Assembly: GCA_947095535.1 (NCBI GenBank)
Contig: OX352773.1
Span: forward strand, 24,759,398 to 24,823,397
Direction of reading: 5' to 3'
Source: Poecilobothrus nobilitatus
Taxonomy: Eukaryota > Arthropoda > Insecta > Diptera > Dolichopodidae
Length of the DNA stretch: 64,000 nt
Made by a program: the position numbers and the translations under genes. The notes beneath the pieces were generated by a model. That model did not search any database, was not told the origin of the DNA, and saw nothing but the letters and a program-made list of their open reading frames with translations. Numbering within the stretch: the stretch's first letter is position 1; each line of letters begins with the position of its first letter. Below, piece by piece: positions 1 through 10,499 of the stretch.

Positions 1-80
1 ACAACAACAAAATTATTTTAATTTACAAATATTATTATGATTCTAGGCTCGTTTATCGCAAGCATTTCATCGCGATGGAA

Positions 81-150
81 TTCATCGCAAGCAATTCATC
101 GCAAGCAATTCATCGTAAGCAATTCATCGCAAGCAATTCATCGTAAGCAA
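81..150 (+). repeat. Left subterminal array, 5 x 14 bp
   Basis: Five head-to-tail copies of TTCATCGCAAGCAA occupy 81-94, 95-108, 109-122, 123-136 and 137-150. Units 3 and 5 carry one C-to-T change (TTCATCGTAAGCAA). The array faces the inverted array at about 1010-1079, so together they make long, modular inverted ends. Subterminal repeats of this kind are often transposase-binding sites; that role is inferred. Confidence 0.9.
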
Positions 151-235
151 TTTATTATTATTTAATTATTTAACTCTGGTAGCCAGAACAATTGTTCTGG
201 CTACCAGAGTTAAATAATTAAATAATAATAAATTG
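148..235. repeat. Perfect 88-bp palindrome with no spacer
   Basis: The dyad centre lies between 191 and 192. All 44 base pairs match outward to 148/235, and the first mismatch is 147/236. The core around the centre is the relatively GC-rich CTCTGGTAGCCAGAACAA on each arm, with A/T-rich outer arms. It begins inside the last unit of the left 14-bp array. A zero-spacer palindrome can extrude as a cruciform and is usually unstable, so it could be a young rearrangement, a structural part of the transposon end, or an assembly foldback. Confidence 0.95.
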
Positions 236-339
236 AGTTAAATATTGAAATAATGATAAATTATATAATAAATAATTTATTTATTACAACGTTCTAAATT
301 ATTAATATTTTTTAATAAATTATATGATAAATTATGATG

Positions 340-822
340 TCAATAAAATAAAATAAAAATATTTAAACAATATTTTTCTGGAATATAAAAATCCTTATTG
401 GTTGGTATTGGTTCATATTTATCACCAGCAGCATCATTTCTTCTAGATGCTCGAATACGTCTTTTTATAGAATGATTTTGTGGCATCTGGGCTGCAACAG
501 AAATCGAGATAGTTTCAGATTCTTTTGATAAAATTCTTTGTGTCGTGCCTGGTAATGATTTTTTCGCTTCATCTTTTATACTTTTCATATGGCGTGCTAC
601 TTCGACTTTCGCTGCTTCTCCAGCATGGTTATGCTCGGATGGTGGTACAGAAATCACATTTTTTATTATATGCAATCGTGCCTTACATTTTGTTTTAAAA
701 TAGCTTACGCATTTCCAAATAGATTTTTCGTTAGTCACGCGCTCCTTGTTGTAAACAAACCCATCAAGAAGAACTTGTTGTTTACCTTTCTCACTTTCTA
801 CGTATGAATATTCAATCTCCAT
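340..822 (-). CDS. FLYWCH zinc-finger protein, transposon-derived, truncated
   Basis: This 160-residue ORF starts at the ATG complementary to 820-822. Residues 21-66 match the FLYWCH zinc-finger layout: G21-F22-x-Y24, R28, W36-x-C38, K45-C46-x-A48-R49-L50 and H64-x-H66. The likely zinc ligands are C38, C46, H64 and H66. Residues 67-110 form a charged segment like the linker that follows the finger in insect MULE-type proteins, and the IPEKY at 149-153 resembles the start of the next conserved stretch. The frame then ends in a hydrophobic run and a stop at the A/T-rich junction with the internal sequence. The DDE catalytic domain expected downstream in a full transposase (several hundred residues in total) is absent. 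The product, if made, could bind nucleic acid but not catalyse transposition. Alternatives are a remnant kept open by chance because it is young, or a captured host FLYWCH exon. The finger call is strong; expression is unknown. Confidence 0.75.
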   Translation of the reverse strand: MEIEYSYVESEKGKQQVLLDGFVYNKERVTNEKSIWKCVSYFKTKCKARLHIIKNVISVPPSEHNHAGEAAKVEVARHMKSIKDEAKKSLPGTTQRILSKESETISISVAAQMPQNHSIKRRIRASRRNDAAGDKYEPIPTNKDFYIPEKYCLNIFILFY

Positions 823-1009
823 TTAAGTATCCCTATTTTTATTCAGCTTTAATATTATAAATAATATCTGAATAATTTTCAATTTTTGAAATTAGAAAAT
901 ATATTTGATATTACCAATTAAGGCTGCTACATTTTTATAATTGGAAAATACAAAGTGAATATTACATTAGGTATCGGATATTCATCGCAATAAACTTCGC
1001 GATGAATAT

Positions 1010-1079
1010 TTCCTTGCGATGAATTGCTTGCGATGAATTGCTTACGATGAATTGCTTGCGATGAATTGCTTGCGATGAA
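1010..1079 (-). repeat. Right subterminal array, inverted 14-bp units
   Basis: TTGCTTGCGATGAA, the reverse complement of the left-array unit, occupies 1024-1037, 1038-1051 (one change, TTGCTTACGATGAA), 1052-1065 and 1066-1079. A degenerate unit precedes them at about 1010-1023. The left and right arrays even share the same single-base variant, which points to array copying or common descent of the two ends. Confidence 0.9.
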
Positions 1080-1114
1080 CTTTGCTGTGAATTTATTATT
1101 GCGATAAACTAGCC

Positions 1115-2219
1115 GGATACCATTATTATTTATATTGATTTAATTTTTTATTTAAAAATTTTATAAGATTTAATTTATTTATAAAATTCATTTTATATTA
1201 ATGCTGCACCATATGTGCATTAATTTTTCTAACATTTCCGAACATTTTCATTTTATCCATTTATATTTAAAAATTTTCTAATTTTGTTTTATGTTTTTAT
1301 TTTTAGAATAAATTAAATTATACAACTATTAGATTGAAAAAAATAAATTTCTTGAAAATATATTGAAATCTTGAAATTTCCAGTTGAAGAAATTGTAAAG
1401 TAAATTATGGTAATTATTTTTATTTTTACAAATTATTATTTTTATTATTAAATTAGTGCATAAGATTTATGAATTTAGGATTGCATGACGGATATAAATC
1501 ATTTCTTATTTCATAAAACACTATTATATTTCAGAACAATTATCTAAAAAAAAGGAAAAAATTAATTCTATAATTCGTGCAATTTATTAATGTGTTGGTT
1601 GGTAACAGTAACATCTAATGGATAATGATGATATTTTGATAATAATGTTACATAATAATGATTCCAACGAAATTAGCTATATGACAAAATAAATCCTATA
1701 CACCCACTCTTATGAGGCATATTATAAAAACATATTCGTGTAGTCATACAATCGTTAGAAGGATGAAATTTATTAATATAACACTTACTTTTGTTTTCTC
1801 TTTACTACCTTCAAAATACTACAAAAAATTGTTTAATACTATAATAAGGAAATTTTGATATTATTAAATTTTCAAGAATTTTAAATATCCGTTAAATATT
1901 TTAAATTATTTTTAAACTAAAATATTCTGTATTGAAATTAAAATCTTGATGATTTTTTTGGGAAAAATTTCAATTTAATTGTATGTATTACATATAGTCA
2001 AAAAGGATATTTTACTTAGATTGGGATTGAATATTCATAAAAATTATTTTAGATACTTTTGATTGATTGCAAAGTTTAAAATTCTGTTTTTTAAAAAATG
2101 CTTGAAAAAAGCTAAAAATTTTATTTTTTTTATCAAGTAATCCTTTCACTATATGATGAATAACCACAGGATTTAGGAAAATAAAATTGTATTCTTCATG
2201 TGATTGAATATACATAATA
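1115..2219. other. Gene-free AT-rich DNA
   Basis: No domain-bearing frame, RNA gene or repeat family was recognised. The content is A/T-rich unique-looking sequence with short homopolymers. The minus-strand frame at 2012-2215 has composition-driven residues only. Confidence 0.6.
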
Positions 2220-2224
2220 TGATG

Positions 2225-2640
2225 TACTTCAATGTGATGTACATAAATGGCCCTGATTCTGTAGTAAATGATAATAATATTAATACCAATAATAATATAG
2301 TTGCTATAGTGATAGTCAAGTTCCTTGAATTATTACCTCATGAAGAAAGATGTTATATACTACTGCATGTTATATACTGTTGATGGCTATATTCATTGTT
2401 AGCAAAATAGTAATAATAATAGGCGGTTTCAATGTTCCTTTACAGTCCCACTCCCAATTAAATGTTTCCGTAATCTTGTCCTATTCTTTCCTATCCCTAA
2501 TGCCTAGACTATATACTGCGTTAGCAAGTAGGGGTCCCATTATATTGGCTAAAGGGGGAGGTTGGGGTAGGTAAGAATCTGACATTACCAAGAGGGAAGT
2601 CTTGGTGTCTTTGAAAGATTTCCCTTTCCTTAAGGAAAAA
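2225..2640. other. GC-richer island of unknown identity
   Basis: Within very AT-rich surroundings, about 2,420-2,640 contains runs such as AAAGGGGGAGGTTGGGGTAG and GACATTACCAAGAGGGAAG, far less A/T than its flanks. A 74-codon plus-strand frame (2350-2574) crosses it. A second open frame runs at about 2237-2380 and includes KFLELLPHEERCYILL. I recognise no domain in either. It could be a decayed transposon, a captured exon or a non-coding repeat; no terminal repeats were found around it. Confidence 0.35.
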
Positions 2641-5314
2641 AACAAATTTACTGAAAGCATTAAGAAAATTCTGGCAAAATATTGCGGTTATAGCGAATTT
2701 TTGTAGTGTAATAAATTTTTATTTTCGTCATTTGTTAAAATAATTCATTATAAATAAAAAAATTTAAATATAATCACAAATCTAAATTAAAAGTTAGAAA
2801 TTTTATATACCTACATTTAAAATTAATGTTTAAAAAAAGTTTTTTTTTTATTAAAAAATAAAATAAATTAACTAATTGTTATCAATTAATTTAAAACTTT
2901 AATTAATTACTGTAATATAATAAAAATAAAAATTTATACTATAACAATATAATATTTTCATTTATATACAATAATTTATACTTATATATTTTTAGTTTTA
3001 TTAAATAATCAAAGTTATGCTGCCTGTAACATAACTGATATGTGTTCAAAAAATAGGTATCGTTATACCTTATCCTACTTTTAATTTATAGTGAAAAAAA
3101 AAATTTGATGAAATAAATTAATATTAAAAAAAATTTCTATACCATTTATTTCAATTTTATTTTTTTATTTTATTATTATTATTTTAACTCATTTAAATTT
3201 TTTACCTTTTCCCTGTTACAATCATTTTTCTTTCTATATATATATGATTGACTGAATCCCAGAAGAATTTCCGTTCTATTTTTAGATACGAATGTATGTA
3301 CAGGAACAAACAGAAAAATGAATTAGAATGAATTAAAAAAAAATTTTCGATCGATTTTTTCCTCATATAATATTATTTTCATACAAATTTATTTTTATAA
3401 ATTTTTCTTTAATATAATATACATACATAGAGGTATACTTGTATATTGTACATAAATGTACGTGGTGATTGAGCACATGGTAAAAAAAAGTACCATTAAA
3501 TTTTTGTTATCTTGGCCACATAATAATGATTCTATTCTCACTGTTAAAATTTTCCAGTTTTTCATCATACCAAAGTATTGTAAAAGAAAATTGATGATGA
3601 ATTCCTGTAAAAATGTTGTATGAATATATTATATATGATGTGTGTATTGTTTTAAATAATAGAGTTGCCTGGTGATGGAAATTTAAGATTTAGATTCTAC
3701 TATAACTTTTATTTAAAAAAAAAACCGCCATTATAAAAATGTCGAATTTAAGATTAAAATTGAACTGAAACGATTTTAAACTCATTCAAGTTTAATTTTT
3801 AGATGATTATAATATGTATAATGGTGACAACATTTTTATAATCTGTTAAGTTTATATTTTTATAATTATATAGACTCTGAGAAACTTTACTTTTTCCTTT
3901 ATTTGCTGTAAATTCTAATACATGGCTTATATGTATAATGAAAAGGGAGTCTACTTGAACTTTTCTTGCAAATATTTGTTGATTTTTCATTTTGAAGTAT
4001 TGTCAGAAAGCTGTCCATGAAAAGCCAATCCTTTAAATTTTTATTAAATAATATCTAGCTTTATTTTATTTTTACAATATCAATCCTCCTATTTATATTA
4101 CAATTGGAAGAAATACTTGAATACTTAATCACTACTATTTTTCATTTAAAATAATTTTAAAGTTCTGGCAATTCTGTTATTAATATATATATATGATTAT
4201 TTGGTCTTAAAAATGCTACAGCATTCCATTTCCTGATAATAATCTAGAAAAACGAAAAATGTGTTACAAAACCGATTTATATACTATTATATTATAATAT
4301 GGTATAAGTATACATATTATATACTATTATTTGGTATCATATCATAACCATTATCAGTATCGTAATTGTAATAAAAAAAAAAATTATATATTAAATAAAC
4401 TCAACCCCAGTTTTTTCTTTTTCTTACGTATCCTTCGAAATAAAAATGAATGTGATTTTAATATATATGAAATTGTACTCACATTAAAAGGTATCTAAAT
4501 AGTCAATGCATTCTCAGAATCTGCACTTTATTGCACATGTTTAAGGATGTATGTACCAATAATTTTTTACATGATATTGTCTTTAATAAAGTGTGTATAC
4601 ATTACGTTTGTTATATGTAATAGAGGGGTTTCTAAAAGAAGAAAAGAACTCTTAAAACTTTATAACATAATTTTTATTGTTGATCTTTTTGTTTTTGTAA
4701 ATTATAATTAATTGTTGCAGAAATAACTTAGAAATTACTGGGATTTAACCGCAATTAAATATTGAAAATCAATTAGTTCTGCTCTGTTTCATTGCTCTAA
4801 ATAAAAATAAATTAATATTGATCTATAGATTTTTTTGCAAATATTTTATTTTTTCTGTTCTTTTTTTTTGTTTGATTAGGTTAATTTTAAAGTAGGTTCT
4901 TTTATATAATGTGAATTACAAAATAAAATAAAAAATGTAAATAAATAATTTGTTTCCGATTAAAAAATGTGTAATGTTAATATTAAGTTAGATGTTAATT
5001 ATAGATTAAAAAATAATACATGACAGAGCGCAATTGCCACTTTTTTTTTATCGATTTTACTGCTTTTTTAAGTTTTCCAGACATAAGTATAATAAATACA
5101 TTTACAACTTCTGTATAAAGTTCTTTTAAATCTTAAAAAAAAAAATCCAAATAACTCTAAATCACTATTCGAATAAGAAATTCTGCAATAGAGGTGTTAA
5201 ATGGTTTTGGGTAAGAATGATTATATTAAGTTTAATATGTTTTTAAGTTATTCAAAATAAATTTTAGAAATCGGTTAAACCAGTACATTTTCTTTAATAC
5301 TTTTACATTAATTT
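2641..5314. other. Gene-free AT-rich DNA
   Basis: Nothing gene-like was seen. There are poly-A runs, a short (TA)n tract near 3,235 and scattered AATAAA strings that are expected by chance at this composition. A segment with an AATAAA at about 4,583 has a 3'-UTR-like look but has no supporting coding sequence. Confidence 0.6.
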
Positions 5315-5530
5315 TCCTTCCAATTAAAAATACTTGCTACGTGATACGGATTTGAACCTTTAATCCTTGTAATCTATCGATTAATACGCTCTGTAATTAA
5401 CCATTGGGTCAAATCTAACTTAAAAAAAAAAAAAAACTTTTTTGAAGAAAAAATTGCATACTTTTAGGTATAACGAAATTTATATGCAATTTAATTTCTT
5501 TAATCACTTTTTTTATATACAATTTTTATA
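5315..5530 (-). repeat. tRNA-derived SINE, family 2, copy A
   Basis: Read on the minus strand, 5,341-5,416 has a polymerase III promoter layout: a weak box A (TGACCCAATGG) followed about 50 bp later by a perfect box B, GGTTCAAATCC. The same sequence, diverged, recurs at 10,310-10,470 in the same orientation: shared TCGATTAATAC, and shared AAAATTGCATACTTTTAGGT on the plus strand. Two copies with a tRNA-like head indicate a SINE and not a functional tRNA; the arms do not form a convincing full cloverleaf. Confidence 0.6.
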
Positions 5531-8500
5531 AGTCAAGTCTTCTGGCCAACTTAGTAGTTATAATAATATTTAATCGTATTTTTGGGAAAGAAAGCGTCAT
5601 ATAATGTGATTATAAGAGGAAAATTTACATAAAAAAAATATTTGTTGATCAATGAATTGCTTAACTGAGTTTAAATTTTAAATAACTGAGTTGATAATCT
5701 GTATTATAAGCATTTGTTGTACTGGCTAAAAGTATTAAATAGTTGGAGTAAGTTATTATAGGGTCACCTGCAATCAATAGCAAAAGTTAAAAGAATCACT
5801 TTCATAAATTTTACATTCACACTGTTCAGATTAACGGTGTAATTTATAATAGTGTAGTTCATATTTATTTTTAATTTTATTACCTTACAAAAAATACAAC
5901 AATAAAATTTACTTGTTTGCAATAATTTTTGATCAATATAATATCATATTATGTATCTTTTTAGTTTCGTTATTAGTTGAACCCTTAGAATTGGTAATAA
6001 AAATAAAGCAACAAAATGGTCTAAGTTAAATAATTTTGTTATACTACAATTTAATAATAAATTGTATAGAACAGATACTCTCATAAAACATAAATAGATT
6101 CGATTTACTATTAAAAGTTCATTTATTACATAAAAATTCACAGTTGGAGTCATAATATTAAAGATAGTTTTTATGAAATTGATATTAAATTATACATTTT
6201 TTAATATGTATAATTTTAAAAAAAGTTCGTTTTCTCTGGAGGAATTTAATAGACTTTAGTGTAACCTTTGCCGATGGGGAATTATATAATAGTTTTTTTT
6301 TTTAGAAGAATATCTTATTATCTAATGATAGTTAAGAATATTTACTTAACAACTAATATAATATGTGTTCAATTTTAGGATAAGTTTCTGTCTTTTTTGT
6401 GTTTTATTTTTGCAAGTTATTTGACTATTTAGTATCACGTCCAAATAGTTATTTGTTTGTTTACAAGATATGACATTTAAACAGGTTACCTTTCTTAATG
6501 TAAATCCGTTTTGGTTCTATTTACTCGTTTTCACCATTTTCTGAACCCATTTTGAGTATACAAACCAAATTTCATAAAGATGCCAGAACAAGAAAATAAT
6601 TACAATAAAACATTTTCAACTTAAAGTTATTGAATTATTTTATGGAATTAATAAAAAAAAATGTTTGCTAATAAGTTAAATTTATGATGTATTAACAGAG
6701 AAAATCAAAGTTTCAAATTGGAAACTTCTCTAATAGGAAAGAAAATCCATAAAAAAGTAATTTTTTTGAACAAATTCCCATTTTTAATTTTCAAAATAAT
6801 GGAATCTAAAGTTTCAGAGTTTTCATAAAATAATTAATGTTAATGGTTCAGATTCAGATAATAAAATCAAAAGACATGTTTGGGTTGATAGCAAAATTTT
6901 ATTCTACATTTTCTGACTGTTCATTATAAGGTGATTTCATTTTTATGACCTCTTCTTTGTGCATTCAGTACATAAATATTTAAAATATATTGACTGTAGG
7001 TCAGTGAATGACTTTTTTTTTTTATCGTATACAAAAGAAACGAAATGTCAAAAACAACAACAGCAACTATAATAACAACAAAAAATAGTTAAACAATACT
7101 GAAAAAAAGGGAGATTTTTTTATTTTTTTTTTATGTTATTTTCGCTATCAAAGCAAAGCAAAATGATATAAAATAATATAAAATATCCTTTCAACAACGA
7201 TATAAATTGATTAAATGAAAGTAAATGTCCTATATATAAGTAATATATTCGCATACGAATCCATATAATATATATAAGCACAATTAATGATAGGATCTAT
7301 TTTTTCCATTCTAAGTAAATTTATTTTTGTTTATAGTTATTTTTATCCTAAAAATATTTACGAAACATACAAAAGTGGTCACAACAATAAAGATGATAGT
7401 AAATTTTTTATTTTTTTTTATTCTTATTTTTTCTCTCATTTACTTTATTTTTTGTTTTGTTCTTTTTTTTTTTTTTTTGGTAGTAAAAAAGAGGTTGGTC
7501 TCATGATATAAAATTATAACATGTCATAAATCTTTTATATATCTATAAGATTTTGTTATTGTAATTTTTTTATATTTTTTTTTTTTTTTGCTTGTTTTTT
7601 GTTTGTTATTTATATGACATACTGTCGTACATTAATATGTTTAAATAAATAAACTTATATACTTTAAAATAACTGAATATTGAAATATTTTATGTTAATA
7701 TGTATTTATATGTAAAATATATTGCATACATATATACGTATATAATAAACATGGATTTTTATTTTTATTTCCTATTTAGTTTAAAATAGGAAATTAAATC
7801 CTCGAGTTATTTTTTTTGTTTTTATTTTCTTTTAGAAATTTTCTTTTTGTTTCATTACAAGTTATTGTGTCATGATATAAAAGAAAAAAATGATATAAAT
7901 ATGAATATTCATATATTACGTTTTATATGCTTCTGTATATATTAGATACATTTATAGAGAGTTTTGTTTCCTATTGAAAAGTTTATTTTCCTGTTCCAAA
8001 GTATAGAAATACAAACAAAAAAAAAAAAAAAAAAACAAAAAACAAAAGAAAATTTCATTTTCTAAACATATGAAAACGGTTTGTTATTAAAACTTCTTTT
8101 ATGTTTTTTTTTTTTTTGTTTATGAATGAATGTAAGTTTTTTGAGTGGCAAAAGAATAGTTTTGTTTTTGGTTTTATTTTTACTGTTATCCTTTTACAAA
8201 AGATAACTTTTCTTATTACAAATATAAGAAATACTGAACACCAATTGTTATCGAGTTTAATGGAAACAACAACTTTGAATAATCCATTGATAATGGATAG
8301 TTTATAAATAAATTGTGAAAATTTTTAATTGTTTTCCTAAGAGTAAATTAATGGTGTTATGAGTGGTATTGTTGTTTTTGTTTTGTTGCCTTTTTTACAA
8401 TACAGTTAAAGTTAGATTTTGAACAAAATCTAATATTTATGAATATTTAAAAAAGGAGAAGTATTTTTTTATGAAGAACAAAAAAAAAAAATAAAAAAAC

Positions 8501-9149
8501 AAACAAAATCCGCAAAAGGTTTTTGTTTTTTCAATAAATAAAAAGATAAAAAAAAAAGGAAATTGCATTTATGATGGTTTTTGGTGTAGGTAAAACAATG
8601 ATTAATGATTGCATTTTTTTAATGTTTTTTTTTTTAAAATTTGAGAAAAAAAAAATGATTAATTGCTGTTTCTTAATCTTATTATCCTAATTATTTAGAA
8701 ATTTTATGAAAATTTTTAAAAGGATAAGATTGTGTTTTCTAAACGTGAGATAAAATTTTTCATAACGAATAGTATATTTTCAGAAATGACTAAATAATGT
8801 TCTCTTGCAATAAAAAAAAAAAAAAATCATTTCCAATTTTTAATTTAATTGCATGAAAAATTTATTTAAAGACTTACAATATTTAAATATTTTTATTGAA
8901 TCTTTTTGTTTTTTTTTTTTGAGGTTTAAAAGACACTTTTTTCTTTGACTCAAGGTTATTTTTTAAAATTGTTTAGGATAATGACTATGAAAACTATAAA
9001 ATCTTTCTACATAGCTAACTATTTTAGATATAAAATTTATTTGTATATACTTTATGTTGCATGTTGACCCATAAGTAAGATAAATTTTCTAAATAATGTT
9101 ATGCACTAAAAGAAGTTCTGAATTTTTTTTATCTGTTTTAATTCTTTAG
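5531..9149. other. Gene-free AT-rich DNA with one small hairpin
   Basis: Long T and A runs dominate, especially 7,400-8,650. A short hairpin sits at 7767-7794 (11-bp arms ATTTCCTATTT/AAATAGGAAAT, 6-nt loop). A segment at about 6,480-6,600 has an aged-repeat look (CAAACCAAATTTCATAAAGA), resembling decayed fly dispersed repeats, but I could not tie it to a second copy in this window. The reading frames here are low-complexity F/I/K/N strings. Confidence 0.55.
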
Positions 9150-9350
9150 GGAACATATACCTTCCACAAATCTTCTCCAATTTTCTATATGTCTTGTGCT
9201 AATTCTTTTAATTTCGGACTTTCTATATGCTTGTAGATGATTCTTCTTCAAGTTTCTTTAGATTTCCCACGTTTCTTCTGCGTTGGAAGTTCCAATCCAA
9301 TCTCTAACGTGAAACTTATGTTGATTATATGGCATTGATCCATGCCCGTT
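9150..9350 (-). pseudogene. Non-LTR retrotransposon ORF2 C-terminal tail, frameshifted
   Basis: On the minus strand this encodes, in three successive frames, the well-known tail that ends many animal endonuclease/reverse-transcriptase ORFs. A GHGSMPYNQ piece corresponds to the GHVxRMxxNR motif. A QKKRGKSKET-stop-RR piece corresponds to RRRGRPKxTWRR, with the Trp codon TGG changed to TGA. Then comes KELAQDI and, after a further frameshift, ENWRRFVEGICS, corresponding to LAQDRxxWRxxVxALCS. The upstream reverse transcriptase palm is not seen between 9,350 and 10,300, so only about 65 codons survive. It is dead: two frameshifts and an in-frame stop. The clade cannot be fixed from this tail; RTE- and CR1-like elements are candidates. 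Confidence 0.75.
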
Positions 9351-10309
9351 TTCTTCTTCGAATTTGTATTTCGATTGTGCTTATTTTACTATTTATCTGA
9401 TTAACAACTTATAAATTTTATAAACTAAACTTTCTAATGTTGTAACGCGGTGAAATACCTATAATAGTTAACAGTAAGTATATTTTACATTTAATTGAAA
9501 TAAACTAAGAACATTAAAACTTTATAATTTTGTTTTTTAAATTATTATATAAATAACTAAAAGTAAATACAGATTTTATTTTCGATATAAATTATCTGTT
9601 TTTGGTTTTGTGAAAATCGATTATTTAAAAAAAAAAATAAATAAATAAAAATACGTATTCCTTATAAAAATGTCCTTAAGCCTTTGATAAAATAATCTCT
9701 AACCTAAATTTGTTAAATATAAGAAAATTATAGAGCAGAAGAGAATAATATTATAAAAATGTTATAGTTTGTAAAATTCTTTTTAAGTTGAATCAAATAT
9801 TTCTTGAAAATTTCTCCGGTACCTCAGGCAAGACTTTGCAGTATCTCAGTTAAATATAGAATCAGAATAAAGAAAAAATTTATAATTTTTTTTGTTTTTT
9901 TGGTTGTTTGGTTAAAAAAAAAGCCTTAGGTTTTTAATGTTCTATTAGAGTATAAATTTTATGTATTCAGCTATGCTCAGCTTTTTTTTTTTACAGATAA
10001 ATCAAGATTACATTTTTTATGAACGTGATATTAAAAAATATTTTTCTAGAATTCATCATAGTATTAGTGTGGTGCAAGAGAAAGAGAAAATTGTTGTTTT
10101 CTTTTCAAATTGAATGGTTTTGGATTTAAATAAATAAATTATGTTTTTGTTTTAAATAAATATTATGATCTTATTTTAGTTTTAAGGTTTATTTGTTTAC
10201 TATTCTTTTTCAAGATTGCCTAAAATTAATGCTAAAATTTTTCTTAATGTAAAATAGTTTACTTTAGATCGTTAAATAAAAGAATTTCTTTGTTAAAGAT
10301 CCAAATTTT
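9351..10309. other. Gene-free AT-rich DNA
   Basis: Nothing recognisable. This is where the upstream part of the minus-strand LINE tail should lie, but no reverse transcriptase motif was found in it, so that LINE copy is either 5'-truncated or decayed beyond recognition. Confidence 0.5.
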
Positions 10310-10470
10310 TGTTTCTGATTAAAAATACTATGTTGTCTATAAAAAATTTGAAACTGCAATTCTTCGATTAATACTTTATATATGTAATCACTCGGGAAGA
10401 ACTTACTAGAAGAAAATATTACTTCAAGAAAAAAATTGCATACTTTTAGGTGTAATTACAAATTTAATTT
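10310..10470 (-). repeat. tRNA-derived SINE, family 2, copy B (degenerate)
   Basis: This matches the 5,315-5,530 copy in order: ATTAAAAATACT, TCGATTAATAC, then AAAAATTGCATACTTTTAGGT. Box B is ruined here, so it could not be recognised on its own. It stops a few tens of bases before the start of an INE-like repeat. Confidence 0.5.
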
Positions 10471-10499
10471 AATTTATTTGTTTTAAATACCTTTTGGGG

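Larger units (their letters stand above)
46..1114. mobile_element. FLYWCH-carrying DNA transposon with terminal inverted repeats, internally deleted
   Basis: The outer ends are inverted copies: GGCTCGTTTATCGCA at 46-60 and, read on the minus strand from 1114, GGCTAGTTTATCGCA (14 of 15 match). Just inside each end lies an array of a 14-bp unit, TTCATCGCAAGCAA: five units at 81-150 and four full plus one degenerate inverted unit at about 1010-1079. Between them is one minus-strand ORF with a FLYWCH zinc finger. FLYWCH fingers are common in proteins of Mutator-like (MULE) DNA transposons of animals, so this is best read as a MULE-type or related element that has lost its DDE transposase domain. 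I see no clear 8-11 bp target-site duplication: the flanks at 37-45 and 1115-1123 do not match. A second copy of the end motif (ATCGGATATTCATCGCAA) begins at 973, so the true boundary or nesting of ends is not fully settled. Confidence 0.7.

Noticed and set aside
589..807. 72-codon plus-strand frame overlapping the FLYWCH ORF
   Set aside because: It is the antisense shadow of the minus-strand FLYWCH coding sequence, which has a conserved domain; this frame has none.
2350..2574. Endonuclease GDFN-type motif in GGFNVPLQ
   Set aside because: Only the FN and the position after a hydrophobic strand match; no other endonuclease motif (such as SDH) was found nearby.
4480..4640. A 3'-UTR-like end with AATAAA
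   Set aside because: AATAAA is expected very often at this base composition, and no upstream coding sequence supports it.
5341..5416. Possible functional tRNA on the minus strand
   Set aside because: Only box B is perfect; stems do not form a clean cloverleaf and a diverged copy with the same non-tRNA flank exists at 10.3 kb.
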